64,000 nt of DNA from Lutibacter sp. B1 (GTDB taxonomy: Bacteria; Bacteroidota; Bacteroidia; Flavobacteriales; Flavobacteriaceae), in contig NZ_JAAZUI010000001.1 of assembly GCF_012524075.1 (NCBI RefSeq), positions 248,001 to 312,000 on the forward strand, written 5' to 3'. The notes under the pieces are model-generated. The model ran no database searches and was not told the origin of the DNA. It saw only the letters and a list, made by a program, of their open reading frames with translations. Shown one piece after another: positions 8,242 to 17,799 of the stretch (position 1 is the stretch's first letter; each line of letters begins with the position of its first letter). The translations under genes were made by a program, and so were the position numbers.

Positions 8242-9171
8242 ATGAAAAGTAACTTATATAAATACACTTTTATTACTTCAATAATTATAGCATTTTTATT
8301 CAGTAATAATAGTACAGCACAAGAAAATGATATTAGCAACTATAAAATGATGTTTAAATTTAATTCTTTTAAACAATCTGATAATTCTCGTTTATTAGAA
8401 GTAAGTTTTATAGCTAAGAATAAAAAAGACAGAAAAGATAAAGTTCCAGTTTATGATGCTGAAATTAAATTTTTTAATATTTTAAATGATGAAGAAGTAC
8501 TTTTGGGTACCGCAAAAACTTCAAAAGAAGGTATTGCAAAAGTAATAGTCCCTGAAAGTCAAAAATATTTGACTGATGCAGATGGAAATATAAATTTAAC
8601 AGCTCGATTTGAAGCAACTGAAGCATTAGATGAGGAAGAAGATGAAATTATTATTAAAAATCTTAATTTAGTATTAAATTTAGCAGAAATTGACAGCGTT
8701 AAAACTGTTAGTGTAAAAGCTTTTACTATTGATAGTTTAGGCGTTGAAGTTCCTTTAGAAGAAGCCGATATAAATTTTTATATAGAAAGTATGCTTTCTA
8801 AAATGAAAATTGAAGAAGGATCAATTAGTGATGGCGAATATGAATTTGAGTTAAACAAAGAAATTCCAGGTGATGCAAATGGTAATATTACCGTTATTGC
8901 TATGATTGAAGATAATGATGATTTTGGAAATATAACTCAAAAGAAAACTGTAAATTGGGGTACTTTTAATAAAATTACAGTAGAAGAAAGTAATACTTTA
9001 TGGTCTGAAGCTGCTCCAATTTGGATGTATGTTGTATTAACCATTTTATTAGTTGGAGTATGGGCTAATTTTTTATATACAATTATAAATTTAATTAAAA
9101 TTAAAAAAGAAGGACAAGATGAAGATGAAGAATTAGAAGAAGTTGAACTTGAACTAAAAATAGATAAATAA
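8242..9171 (+). CDS. Unknown periplasmic protein with C-terminal membrane anchor, redox-locus member
   Basis: I do not recognise this 309-residue protein. It has a signal peptide (residues 7-26, ending STAQ), a long acidic beta-rich extracytoplasmic region that looks like two related Ig/carboxypeptidase-regulatory-like halves (the phrase DADGNINLTARFEA near residue 115 and GDANGNITVIAMIE near 213), one transmembrane helix around 258-280 and a very acidic cytoplasmic tail. It begins 20 bp after the NrfD-like gene and 83 bp before a cytochrome c gene, so it is probably an assembly or docking subunit of the same complex. It has no heme or cysteine motifs. Confidence 0.6.
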   Translation: MKSNLYKYTFITSIIIAFLFSNNSTAQENDISNYKMMFKFNSFKQSDNSRLLEVSFIAKNKKDRKDKVPVYDAEIKFFNILNDEEVLLGTAKTSKEGIAKVIVPESQKYLTDADGNINLTARFEATEALDEEEDEIIIKNLNLVLNLAEIDSVKTVSVKAFTIDSLGVEVPLEEADINFYIESMLSKMKIEEGSISDGEYEFELNKEIPGDANGNITVIAMIEDNDDFGNITQKKTVNWGTFNKITVEESNTLWSEAAPIWMYVVLTILLVGVWANFLYTIINLIKIKKEGQDEDEELEEVELELKIDK

Positions 9172-9185
9172 AAATATTACGAACT

Positions 9186-9220
9186 ACCATAAAAATAAAC
9201 TTATGGTATCATATTTGATA
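9186..9220 (+). other. Paired dyads upstream of the small cytochrome c gene
   Basis: ACCATAA/TTATGGT (7-bp stem, 8-nt loop, 9186-9207) abuts the dyad TATCA-TATT-TGATA (9207-9220). They may be an intercistronic processing hairpin or an operator for separate expression of the cytochrome. Confidence 0.35.
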
Positions 9221-9254
9221 AATAAATTAATAACAAACAAATAAACTTATAAAA

Positions 9255-9653
9255 ATGAAAACACTTAAATTTTTAATGTTCATCGGGGTAATTAGCATTG
9301 GTCTTTTAGCTTTTGATAAAATTCAACAAGATGAATGGCCTGTACCTGCTAAATACCAAAAAATGAAAAACCCTACTGAAGCTGATAAAGAAAATTTAGC
9401 TTTAGGAAAATCGTTATACGCTAAACATTGTAAATCTTGTCATGGTAAAGAAGGTTTAGGAGATGGCCCAAAAGCTGAAGAAGTAGACGGAAATTTAGGA
9501 GATTTTTCTTCTAAAGAATTCCAATCTCAATCAGATGGAGCTTTATTCTACAAAAGCTACTTTGGTAAAGATGATATGCCTAACTATGAAAAGAAAATGA
9601 CTGAAGAAGATATGTGGCTTGTAATTCATCACCTTAGAACATTAGCAGAATAA
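9255..9653 (+). CDS. Small monoheme cytochrome c
   Basis: This 132-residue class I cytochrome c has an N-terminal hydrophobic segment (residues 4-20) without a clear cleavage site, so it may stay as a membrane anchor. The heme motif CKSCHG is near residue 59 and a candidate axial Met lies in KDDMPNY near residue 107. The domain layout (GKSLYAKHCKSCHGKEGLGDGP) is typical of soluble electron carriers. As the last gene of the redox locus it is a plausible periplasmic shuttle between the Fe-S/NrfD module and the lipoprotein cytochromes or an oxidase. Confidence 0.87.
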   Translation: MKTLKFLMFIGVISIGLLAFDKIQQDEWPVPAKYQKMKNPTEADKENLALGKSLYAKHCKSCHGKEGLGDGPKAEEVDGNLGDFSSKEFQSQSDGALFYKSYFGKDDMPNYEKKMTEEDMWLVIHHLRTLAE

Positions 9654-9672
9654 TTATAAAATATAATTAGTA

Positions 9673-9708
9673 AAAAAAAGCCGAATTTAAAAATTCGGCT
9701 TTTTTTTT
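9673..9708. terminator. Bidirectional intrinsic terminator
   Basis: AGCCGAATTT pairs with AAATTCGGCT and is flanked by A8 and T9 runs, between the convergent cytochrome c and hemN genes. Confidence 0.9.
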
Positions 9709-11065
9709 ATATTGTCATTGAAAATATTCGAGTTTCGGGTTTATTTTCTATCAACCGTAAATCAAATGCCATACAAATATTTCGTACAAACATGCGCCCT
9801 TCTTCTTTTATAGTTACTTTATTTTCGGTAATTTCAATTAAACCATCATCAATTATCTCTTGTAATCTTTCTATAATTTCATTTTTAATTTGATTATTTA
9901 AACCAACATTCCATTCGGTTTCCAAATTACACATTAAGTTTAATATATGCTTTCTAATAATTAGATCAGTTTCAGTTAGTAAATGACCTCTAAAAATTGG
10001 TAAAATTCCTTTATTAACTTTTTCAGTATAATCATCAACATCTTTTTCATTTTGAGCAAATGCATACCATGAGTCACTAATAGAAGACATTCCCAAACCA
10101 ATCATTAATTCGGTTTTACCGGCAGTATACCCCATAAAATTACGATGTAACTTTTTGTTTTTCATCGCCTTATGAAGTGAATCTGAAGGTAACGCAAAAT
10201 GATCCATTCCTATCTCAACATAACCACTATCAAAAAACAATTGCTTTCCTAATTCGTATAAATGGCGTTTTTCAGTATCTTTTGGTAAATCATTATCATC
10301 AAAACCTCGTTGCCCAACTCCTTTTATCCAAGGCACATGCGCATAACTGTAATATGCAATTCTATCAGGTTTTAAAGCAATGGTATTTTTTATGGTATTT
10401 CTAATACTTTCTTCCGTTTGAAAAGGTAAACCAAAAATTAAATCGTGACTAATAGATTCGTATCCTATTTTTCTTGATAAATCGTGCACTCTTTTCACTT
10501 GTTCAAAGCTTTGAACTCTATGAATTGCTTTTTGAACAATAGGATCATAATCTTGAATACCAAAACTATTTCTACGTGAACCTAAATCATACAATGTTTG
10601 TAATTGTTCTTCTGAAGTGTGATTTGGATGACCTTCATAACTAAAATCAAAAACCTTAAACTTATCAGCTCTTTTAAAAATACCGTTAATTAATTTTTTT
10701 AAATTTTCAGAAGAAAAAAAAGTTGGCGTACCTCCACCCAAATGAATCTCTCTTATTTTTGGTCGAGAATCAAACATATCACAATACAAATCCCATTCTT
10801 TTAAAACTGTATCTATATATGGTTGTTCAACTTCATGCCGCTTCGTAATTTTTTTATGACATGCACAAAACGTACACAAACTCTCACAAAATGGTAAATG
10901 AATATATAAACTTATCCCTTCAATATCATTGCTTTCATCAAAGGACTTTACTACAGTTCTTTTCCAATCATTAAGGTCAATACCCTTTTTATCCCAAAAA
11001 GGCACAGTTGGATAACTTGTATATCTAGGACCGGGTATATTATATTTTTGAATTAGATTTTTCAT
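9707..11065 (-). CDS. hemN: Oxygen-independent coproporphyrinogen III oxidase
   Basis: This radical-SAM enzyme of 452 residues converts coproporphyrinogen III to protoporphyrinogen IX without O2. The 4Fe-4S motif CESLCTFC near residue 60 is followed by the HemN-type ACHKK, and GGGTPTFF (SAM-binding GGGTP) is present. Length and start (IPGPRYTSYPT) fit true HemN rather than HemW. No O2-dependent HemF is in the window. It is the last gene of the minus-strand heme cluster, separated from hemE by a small inserted gene. Confidence 0.95.
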   Translation of the reverse strand: MKNLIQKYNIPGPRYTSYPTVPFWDKKGIDLNDWKRTVVKSFDESNDIEGISLYIHLPFCESLCTFCACHKKITKRHEVEQPYIDTVLKEWDLYCDMFDSRPKIREIHLGGGTPTFFSSENLKKLINGIFKRADKFKVFDFSYEGHPNHTSEEQLQTLYDLGSRRNSFGIQDYDPIVQKAIHRVQSFEQVKRVHDLSRKIGYESISHDLIFGLPFQTEESIRNTIKNTIALKPDRIAYYSYAHVPWIKGVGQRGFDDNDLPKDTEKRHLYELGKQLFFDSGYVEIGMDHFALPSDSLHKAMKNKKLHRNFMGYTAGKTELMIGLGMSSISDSWYAFAQNEKDVDDYTEKVNKGILPIFRGHLLTETDLIIRKHILNLMCNLETEWNVGLNNQIKNEIIERLQEIIDDGLIEITENKVTIKEEGRMFVRNICMAFDLRLIENKPETRIFSMTI

Positions 11066-11070
11066 TTTTT

Positions 11071-11101
11071 CAGTTATAAGTTTACAGTTATAAGTTTACA
11101 G
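11071..11101. repeat. 14-bp tandem repeat
   Basis: Two perfect tandem copies of CAGTTATAAGTTTA (11071-11084, 11085-11098), plus a partial third, sit in the short gap between the inserted four-helix-bundle gene and hemN. They may be a scar of the insertion. Confidence 0.7.
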
Positions 11102-11106
11102 CTTAT

Positions 11107-11466
11107 TTATAAGGTTAACTTAATTTTATTAATTAAAGAAGCTAACATTTTCTTTATTTCCTGAATTTCATCAAGTAAGGAATCTGCCGCCTCCTTAGAA
11201 ATAAAACCTAACTTCATTGAAACTAAAATTAAGTAATCCAATTCATGTGCTGAACCAGATGATATATATAAAAATCTTAATAACTCCTTTTGAGTTTCTC
11301 TACCACACCCTTCAGCAATATTAGTGGGAATTGACAATGAAGCTCTTTTTATTTGAGAAATTAGATTGAATTGTTCTTCTTTTGGAAAACTACTCAATTC
11401 TTTATAAATTTTTAAAACCAAACTGTGAGATTTTTGCCATACACTATAGTTTTTATAATTTACCAT
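11107..11466 (-). CDS. Four-helix bundle protein (S23/IVS-encoded family)
   Basis: This 119-residue protein is mostly helical, with the family hallmarks YKNYSVWQKSH at the N-terminus and RASLSIPTNIAEGCGR near residue 47. The family was first found in intervening sequences of 23S rRNA genes and is widespread as isolated genes in Bacteroidota; the function is unknown. Here it interrupts the heme cluster between hemE (25 bp upstream) and hemN (41 bp downstream) in the same orientation, and is flanked by short repeats. It has no evident heme-related motif, so it is more likely an inserted passenger than a pathway component. Confidence 0.9.
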   Translation of the reverse strand: MVNYKNYSVWQKSHSLVLKIYKELSSFPKEEQFNLISQIKRASLSIPTNIAEGCGRETQKELLRFLYISSGSAHELDYLILVSMKLGFISKEAADSLLDEIQEIKKMLASLINKIKLTL

Positions 11467-11491
11467 AATTTAAAACTTCTAACTGCTAACT

Positions 11492-12517
11492 TTAAACTGT
11501 ATACTCCTTTACAGCATCAATAAATGCTTTCGCATTATCTAACGGTACATTTGGTAAAATTCCGTGACCTAAATTAACCACATATTTATCTTTTCCAAAA
11601 TCGTTAATCATTTGAGTAACCATTTTTTTGATAACTGATGGTGGTGATAATAAACGAGTAGGGTCAAAATTACCTTGTAAAGTTACTTTATTACCCGTAA
11701 GTTTTCGTGCCATTTGAGGCGTAATAGTCCAATCTACACCTAAAGCTGATGCATTTGAATTGGCCATTTCTTCTAAGGCAAACCAGCATCCTTTACCAAA
11801 AGCAATTACAGGAGCATCATCTTTTAAAGCTTCAATAATTTGATTGATATATTTCCAAGAAAATTCCTGATAATCAACTGGAGAAAGCATTCCTCCCCAA
11901 GAATCAAAAATTTGAACAGCATTAACACCTGCTTTCACTTTTTCTTTTAAATAAGCAATAGTTGTATCGGTTATTTTTTGCAACAAAGTATGTGCTGCTA
12001 TAGGTTGCGTAAAACAAAATTCTTTAGCTTTATCAAAGTTTTTTGAACCTTGCCCTTGTACACAGTAACATAAAATTGTCCAAGGCGAACCTGCAAAACC
12101 AATTAACGGAACTTCATCATTCAACATTTGTTTGGTTACTTTAATAGCTTCCATTACATAACCTAATTCAACTGTTACATCCGGAACAACAACTGCATCA
12201 ACATCCTTTTGAGAGCGTATTGGATTTGGCAACCAAGGTCCTACTCCATGCTTCATTTCAACTTCAATATTCATTGCTTGCGGTATAACCAAAATATCTG
12301 AAAATAATATGGCTGCATCCATTCCATATCTACGGATAGGTTGTACAGTAATTTCTGAAGCTAATTCCGGAGTTCTACAACGCGTAAAAAAATCATATTT
12401 TTCACGAATTGCCATAAATTCGGGTAAATATCGTCCTGCTTGACGCATCATCCAAACCGGAGGACGTTCAACTACTTCTCCTTTTAAAGCTCTTAAAAAT
12501 AAATCGTTCTTTATCAT
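11492..12517 (-). CDS. hemE: Uroporphyrinogen decarboxylase
   Basis: This 341-residue cytoplasmic enzyme decarboxylates uroporphyrinogen III to coproporphyrinogen III. The N-terminal signature [16 protein letters not shown] (about residues 20-35) and the [12 protein letters not shown] motif (around 141) are the HemE signatures; the length matches the family. It is in the heme operon between hemL and the small inserted gene. Confidence 0.96.
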   Translation of the reverse strand: MIKNDLFLRALKGEVVERPPVWMMRQAGRYLPEFMAIREKYDFFTRCRTPELASEITVQPIRRYGMDAAILFSDILVIPQAMNIEVEMKHGVGPWLPNPIRSQKDVDAVVVPDVTVELGYVMEAIKVTKQMLNDEVPLIGFAGSPWTILCYCVQGQGSKNFDKAKEFCFTQPIAAHTLLQKITDTTIAYLKEKVKAGVNAVQIFDSWGGMLSPVDYQEFSWKYINQIIEALKDDAPVIAFGKGCWFALEEMANSNASALGVDWTITPQMARKLTGNKVTLQGNFDPTRLLSPPSVIKKMVTQMINDFGKDKYVVNLGHGILPNVPLDNAKAFIDAVKEYTV

Positions 12518-12589
12518 TATTATTTAGTTAGTGATTTGCCAGTTATTGGTTTTTAGTTGAACTAAAAATTTATAACTAAACACTTAAAA

Positions 12590-13885
12590 TTAATTATGTT
12601 TATCAGCTACTGCTTTCATCGCAATATTAATTGCTCCTCTTACTTTATACATATCTCTTTTACTCATAGCTGTTGCTAAAAACCAAGCTTCAAACTGTGA
12701 TGGAGGTAAAAACACACCATTTTCAATCATTTTCCAAAAAAACGTTTTAAACTTTTTGGTATCACTGGTTTGAGCAGTTTTAAAATTAACTACTTTTTCT
12801 TTTGTAAAAAATGGATTAATCATAGAACCAAATCTGTTTACCTGTATATCAACACCATTTTTTGCCGCTGCTTTTTTTAAAGTTCTTGATAAAAAAGTAG
12901 CTGTTTTTTCAAAATCTTCATACGGATTGCGTTCTTGTAACTCTTTTAACGTTGCAATACCACAAGCCATAGCTATTGGATTTCCCGATAAAGTTCCTGC
13001 TTGATATACCGGGCCTAAAGGCGCAACCATTTCCATAATTTCATTTCTAGCACCGTAAGCACCAACCGGAAAACCTCCTCCAATTACTTTTCCTAAACAA
13101 GTAATATCTGCTTGAATTCCCAATAATTCTTGAGCACCCCCAAATTTGGATCTAAAACCTGTCATTACCTCATCAACAATTAATAAGATATTATTAGTTT
13201 CAGTAATCTCTCTTAATTGTTTAATAAACTCGTTTGTTGGTTTTACAACTCCCATATTACCTGCAACCGGCTCAATAATAACCGCAGCAATATCATCGTG
13301 TAATTTTAACTGAAGTTTTACACTGTTTATATTATTGTATTCTGCAATCAAAGTATTTTGAACAGCTTCTTCCGGTACACCTTTACTTCCCGGTAAACTT
13401 AAAGTTGCTAAACCGGAACCGGCAGCTACCAATAAAGCATCAGAATGCCCATGATAACAACCTGAGAATTTTATGATTTTATTTTTTCCGGTAAATGCTC
13501 TTGCCAAACGTATTGCACTTAACACAGCTTCTGTCCCAGAGTTTACAAAACGAACCTTATCCATTCCCGGAAAAGCATCGCAAACAATTTTTGCTAATCG
13601 AATTTCATTATAGGTAGACGCACCAAAAGTATATCCTCTTTTTAAGGCTCTTTCAATAGCTTTTTCAACTTTTTTATTTCTATGACCTAAAATCATCGGT
13701 CCGTAAGACAACACAAAATCTACATATTCATTACCATCAACATCGTAAATTTTACTCCCTTTTGCTTTATGAATAAAAATTGGAATTCCTCCAACAGATT
13801 TAAATGCTCTAACAGGAGAATTTACTGCTCCAACTAAATTTTTTTTACCTTTTGTATATAATTCTATTGACTTTTCTAATTTCAT
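12590..13885 (-). CDS. hemL: Glutamate-1-semialdehyde 2,1-aminomutase
   Basis: This PLP enzyme of 431 residues makes 5-aminolevulinate from glutamate-1-semialdehyde, the second step of the C5 route begun by HemA. The GAVNSPVRAFKSVGG start, VNSGTEAVLSAIRLAR (phosphate-binding region) and LGKVIGGGFPVGAYG (PLP lysine) are diagnostic and separate it from other class III aminotransferases. It lies 72 bp before hemE and 93 bp after hemB; the hemB gap holds a dispersed repeat. Confidence 0.96.
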   Translation of the reverse strand: MKLEKSIELYTKGKKNLVGAVNSPVRAFKSVGGIPIFIHKAKGSKIYDVDGNEYVDFVLSYGPMILGHRNKKVEKAIERALKRGYTFGASTYNEIRLAKIVCDAFPGMDKVRFVNSGTEAVLSAIRLARAFTGKNKIIKFSGCYHGHSDALLVAAGSGLATLSLPGSKGVPEEAVQNTLIAEYNNINSVKLQLKLHDDIAAVIIEPVAGNMGVVKPTNEFIKQLREITETNNILLIVDEVMTGFRSKFGGAQELLGIQADITCLGKVIGGGFPVGAYGARNEIMEMVAPLGPVYQAGTLSGNPIAMACGIATLKELQERNPYEDFEKTATFLSRTLKKAAAKNGVDIQVNRFGSMINPFFTKEKVVNFKTAQTSDTKKFKTFFWKMIENGVFLPPSQFEAWFLATAMSKRDMYKVRGAINIAMKAVADKHN

Positions 13886-13903
13886 TTTCTTTTACATTTG
13901 GGT

Positions 13904-13967
13904 GATTGAGCGTAGTCGAAATCAATTTCTATAAAGATAATCACTTTGACTCTATTCAGTGACCAGC
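13904..13967. repeat. Dispersed flavobacterial repeat, copy 1 (imperfect hairpin)
   Basis: The 18-mer ATTGAGCGTAGTCGAAAT (13905-13922) recurs exactly at 40960-40977. About 25 bp later a diverged inverted copy (CTTTGACTCTATTCAGTGAC) can pair imperfectly with it. Both copies in the window are intergenic, which is typical of extragenic palindromic elements. Confidence 0.65.
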
Positions 13968-13978
13968 TTAAACAACGC

Positions 13979-14950
13979 TTATTTTTTTAATAACAATTTA
14001 GCAACTTCTTTAGCAAAATAGGTGATAATAATATCAGCTCCTGCCCTTTTCATAGAAAGTAAACTTTCCATCATTGCACGCTCACCATCAATCCAACCAT
14101 TTGCAGCAGCAGCTTTAATCATGGCATACTCACCACTAACATTGTAACAAGCTATTGGCCTGTCAAAGTTATTTTTTAAATCTCTTATAATATCCAAATA
14201 AGATAACGCTGGTTTTACCATTAAAATATCTGCACCTTCCTGATCGTCAAAAGTTGCTTCACGCAAACCTTCATCTCTGTTTGAAGGATCCATTTGATAG
14301 GTGCTTCTATCACCAAATGCAGGAGCAGAACCTGCAGCATCTCTAAAAGGACCATAAAATGCCGATGCATATTTTACAGCATACGACATAATTGGAATAT
14401 TTGGAAAACCTGTATTATCTAATGCTTCACGTATTGTTTCAATCATCCCATCCATCATTCCTGAAGGTGCAACCATATCTACACCGGCTTTTGCGTGTGA
14501 AACTACTTGTTTAGCTATATTTAGTAATGTGGCATCATTATCAACATCATTATCATGTATTATCCCGCAATGTCCATGACTGGTATATTCACAAAAACAA
14601 ACATCTGTTATCACATATAAACTTGGGTAATTTTTCTTAATAAATCGAACTGCTTGTTGCATAATTCCATTATCATTCCATGTTTCTGAGCCCTCTTCAT
14701 CTTTATGTGTAGGTATTCCAAAAAGCAATACAGCCGGGATATTCAATGCAACAACCTCATCTAATTCTTTTGAAATTCTATCTAATGAGAAACGCGTAAT
14801 ACCAGGCATTGAAACTATTTCAGTTTCAATATTTTCTCCTTCTTCAATAAATAAAGGGTAAATTAAATCATCTACTGTTAGTTTATTTTCTCTAACTAAA
14901 CGACGAATATTTTCAGTTTTACGGAGGCGTCTTGTTCTATTCATGTTCAA
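13979..14950 (-). CDS. hemB: Porphobilinogen synthase
   Basis: This 323-residue enzyme condenses two 5-aminolevulinates into porphobilinogen. The metal site [15 protein letters not shown] (about residues 117-131) has the three cysteines of the zinc-dependent class. [15 protein letters not shown] contains the Schiff-base lysine region and [14 protein letters not shown] the second active lysine. Its start overlaps the end of the hemC-hemD fusion by 14 bp, which suggests translational coupling. Confidence 0.96.
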   Translation of the reverse strand: MNMNRTRRLRKTENIRRLVRENKLTVDDLIYPLFIEEGENIETEIVSMPGITRFSLDRISKELDEVVALNIPAVLLFGIPTHKDEEGSETWNDNGIMQQAVRFIKKNYPSLYVITDVCFCEYTSHGHCGIIHDNDVDNDATLLNIAKQVVSHAKAGVDMVAPSGMMDGMIETIREALDNTGFPNIPIMSYAVKYASAFYGPFRDAAGSAPAFGDRSTYQMDPSNRDEGLREATFDDQEGADILMVKPALSYLDIIRDLKNNFDRPIACYNVSGEYAMIKAAAANGWIDGERAMMESLLSMKRAGADIIITYFAKEVAKLLLKK

Positions 14951-16526
14951 AATATTGATTTACAGATTTTATTACACTTTCAACTGTTTGGAGTTTTGAA
15001 ACCTTTACATTTTTAAAGTATTTTTTTGCTTCTGTAGCAGTTGTTTCTCCAATACAAAATACAACGATATCACTACCAGCTTTATTTTCTTTTAAAAAAC
15101 TTTCTATACCAGTTGGGCTATAAAAAAGTATACCGTTATATTTTTCTTGTATTTTTTTTGGTGTTAATGTTGTTTTATAACACTCAACTTCATTAACCTT
15201 TATATAATTTTTTGATAAAATATCAGGAAGTTCATCTCTTCTTTTATCACCACAAAAAAAAGTAATTTCTTTTTCTTTTAAGTTTTTTACCAGGTATTTT
15301 GCTAATTTTTCAGCAGAATTTTCAATATGTGCAACTTTTCCAATTCTTTTTTCTATTAGTTTTTTTGTTCTTCGGCCAACACAATAAATAGTTTTAAAAT
15401 CCAATTCTAAAGCCGAAAAATTATGTAACAATGCTTCTACTGAATTTTGACTCGTAAAAATTACATTTTGTAGCGTGTTTTTAACAACCTTTGGTTTTAA
15501 ACGATTGCTTCTCACCGTAATAAAATCACTCATAGAAATACCTATTTTTGAAGACAATTCGCTTGTTTGATCTTGTGAAAGCGTTTTGGTTGAGTACACA
15601 AGTATATCTTTTTCAATTTTAATTTCTTGCCTCATTAACTTTTCACCACCTCTATCTAAAATAAATTTAGCTGCAAATTCTCCTAAATCACTTGCATTAT
15701 TTACAGGAACTGATTTTGAAAATTCTATTTTATTAGTTCCATCAGGACTAAATAATACGCCTTTAAATTTTATTTCTTCATCTTTTATTGTAGCTAAGGC
15801 TCCTATTGGTGCAGTACAACCTCCTTCTAGAACTCTTAAAAATTCTCTTTCAATTGCAATACATTTTGCTGTTTCTTCGTGATTTATTTCTTTACAAATT
15901 TCAAGTAACTCTTCCCTTTTTTCTAATGCAGCTACCATTACAGCACCTTGTGCCGGAGCAGGAATCATCCAATCTAACTTAATAAAATCCTCTTTTTGAG
16001 GCAATAAACCAAGTCTTTTTAACCCAGCTGATGCAAAAATAGCTCCATCCCAATTGTTATCTTCTAACTTTTGTAAACGTGTATTTACATTACCTCTTAA
16101 TCCTGAAATTGTATGATTTGGATAACGATACAACCATTGAGCTTTTCTGCGCAAACTGCCGGTTGCTATTACTGCCGTTTCTTTAGTGAAAAAATTTTCG
16201 TCTTTCTTTAAAATCAACACATCATTAAAATCGCCTCTTTTTAAAACTGCAGCTTGTACAATTCCGTTTGGTAATTTTGTAGGCACATCTTTAAACGAAT
16301 GTACAGCTATATCAATTTTATCACTTAAAAGTGCTATATCTAAATTCTTTGTAAATACACCGGTTACGCCTAACTCATACAAAGGTTTATCAAGTACAAC
16401 ATCACCTATTGAGTCAATCTTCACTATTTCTGTAGTATATCCTAATTGTTCTAATTTATGTGAAACAGTATTGGCTTGCCATAGTGCTAATTGGCTTGAT
16501 CTTGTTCCAATTCTAATCGTTTTCAT
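14937..16526 (-). CDS. hemCD: Fused hydroxymethylbilane synthase / uroporphyrinogen-III synthase
   Basis: This 529-residue polypeptide joins two successive enzymes. Residues 1 to about 300 are HemC, with [14 protein letters not shown] at the start, SLRRKAQW and the dipyrromethane-cofactor site EGGCTAPIG (Cys237). Residues about 308-529 form a HemD domain, recognised by SQNSVEALL (around 357) and [10 protein letters not shown] (around 476). The joint reading frame is continuous without a stop. Fusion lets the unstable hydroxymethylbilane be handed on directly. The gene overlaps hemA and hemB by 14 bp each. Confidence 0.93.
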   Translation of the reverse strand: MKTIRIGTRSSQLALWQANTVSHKLEQLGYTTEIVKIDSIGDVVLDKPLYELGVTGVFTKNLDIALLSDKIDIAVHSFKDVPTKLPNGIVQAAVLKRGDFNDVLILKKDENFFTKETAVIATGSLRRKAQWLYRYPNHTISGLRGNVNTRLQKLEDNNWDGAIFASAGLKRLGLLPQKEDFIKLDWMIPAPAQGAVMVAALEKREELLEICKEINHEETAKCIAIEREFLRVLEGGCTAPIGALATIKDEEIKFKGVLFSPDGTNKIEFSKSVPVNNASDLGEFAAKFILDRGGEKLMRQEIKIEKDILVYSTKTLSQDQTSELSSKIGISMSDFITVRSNRLKPKVVKNTLQNVIFTSQNSVEALLHNFSALELDFKTIYCVGRRTKKLIEKRIGKVAHIENSAEKLAKYLVKNLKEKEITFFCGDKRRDELPDILSKNYIKVNEVECYKTTLTPKKIQEKYNGILFYSPTGIESFLKENKAGSDIVVFCIGETTATEAKKYFKNVKVSKLQTVESVIKSVNQYFEHE

Positions 16527-17778
16527 TTAAACTAAGTTCTTTAATGTTAAACATTTTACTAATAACATTTATGCTTTGATCTACAGATGTTTCTTCATCT
16601 TTAAGATGCTTCACAAATTGTGTGGTTATTTTGTGAATCAATCTTGTAGTTATAATCTCAGCATGTTCAACATTAAAGTCTTTTATTTTTTTTGATTGAA
16701 AATTAATTTCATCATTTTGAATTGCCAGAAGTGACTCTTTTAGCGCATTCACTGCAGGTACATATTTTCTATGTGAAATCCAATCGTTAAATTCATCCTT
16801 ATATTTTTGGATAATTTTCTCTGCTGCAGGTATTTCACTCTTGCGCATTTCAATTGTTTTATCTGTAATTTTAGAAAGTTCATCTAAATTTACCAAGGTA
16901 ATATCTTTCAATTCTTTAATTGAAGCATCAACATTTTCTGGCATTGATAAATCTAATATCAACAATTTTTTACCTTTAGTTAAATGTTCTTTGTGAATTG
17001 TAGGTACACTTGACCCGGTTGAAACTATTAATATATCAACATTAGAAATTACTTCCGTTAATTTATCATATTCTACAACTGTAACCTCCGGATGCATTTG
17101 TTTAAAATCCAATGCCTTTTGAAAAGTTCTGTTTATAAAAGTAACATTCTTATTTTGTGTATATTCTAAAATATTTTTACAGGTATTTTTACCTATTTCA
17201 CCCATTCCAAAAATTAGAATTTTTTTACCGGCATACTCAGGTACATGATCAACTATATATTGAATTGCGGCATAAGCTACCGATGTTGTTCCTGAACTTA
17301 ACTTAGTAGTATTTTTAACTTCTTTACTAGCTTGTAAAACCAAATTCATTAAACGTTCCAGATAAGCATTTGTAGTACCTAACTTTTTTGCTAACTTAAA
17401 AGCCTCTTTCAATTGCCCAACAATTTCATAGTCTCCTAAAATTTGACTATCTAAACCTGTACTTATATTAAACAAATGCCTTACAGCATCTTTATTAGAA
17501 TACACATTGGAAACCTTACTGAAATCTTCAACATTACCATTAGAGTATTTTATTAACAAACTAATTAACTCAAACGGATGGTTAGCAAAACCTGTTATCT
17601 CAGTTCTATTACAAGTAGATAAAACAAAAACACCTTTTAAACCTCTAGCTTTAGCTTCGTTTAATAATAATTTTTGATTTTCTTTAGTTATACTAAAAGC
17701 TCCTCTAACTTTTACATCTGCTTTTTTATAACTTAGCCCTACATTATAAAATTTTGTAGGTGTATCTTTTTGATCCAT
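16513..17778 (-). CDS. hemA: Glutamyl-tRNA reductase
   Basis: HemA reduces Glu-tRNA(Glu) to glutamate-1-semialdehyde, the committed and usually regulated step of C5 heme synthesis. VLSTCNRTEI holds the catalytic Cys; GMGEIGKNT is the NADPH-binding region and the C-terminal helices form the dimer domain. I take the start at 17778 (MDQKDTPTKFYNVGLSY). The upstream ATG at 17808 falls inside a -7 promoter element (17806-17813), so the longer 431-residue version is unlikely. It overlaps hemCD by 14 bp. Confidence 0.93.
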   Translation of the reverse strand: MDQKDTPTKFYNVGLSYKKADVKVRGAFSITKENQKLLLNEAKARGLKGVFVLSTCNRTEITGFANHPFELISLLIKYSNGNVEDFSKVSNVYSNKDAVRHLFNISTGLDSQILGDYEIVGQLKEAFKLAKKLGTTNAYLERLMNLVLQASKEVKNTTKLSSGTTSVAYAAIQYIVDHVPEYAGKKILIFGMGEIGKNTCKNILEYTQNKNVTFINRTFQKALDFKQMHPEVTVVEYDKLTEVISNVDILIVSTGSSVPTIHKEHLTKGKKLLILDLSMPENVDASIKELKDITLVNLDELSKITDKTIEMRKSEIPAAEKIIQKYKDEFNDWISHRKYVPAVNALKESLLAIQNDEINFQSKKIKDFNVEHAEIITTRLIHKITTQFVKHLKDEETSVDQSINVISKMFNIKELSLNEND

Positions 17779-17799
17779 ATAATTAATATTACCAATAAG

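Noticed and set aside
12550-12568. TTTTTAGT/ACTAAAAA dyad between hemL and hemE as a terminator
   Set aside because: Weak all-A/T hairpin with no T-run beyond it, inside an operon; not reported as a feature.
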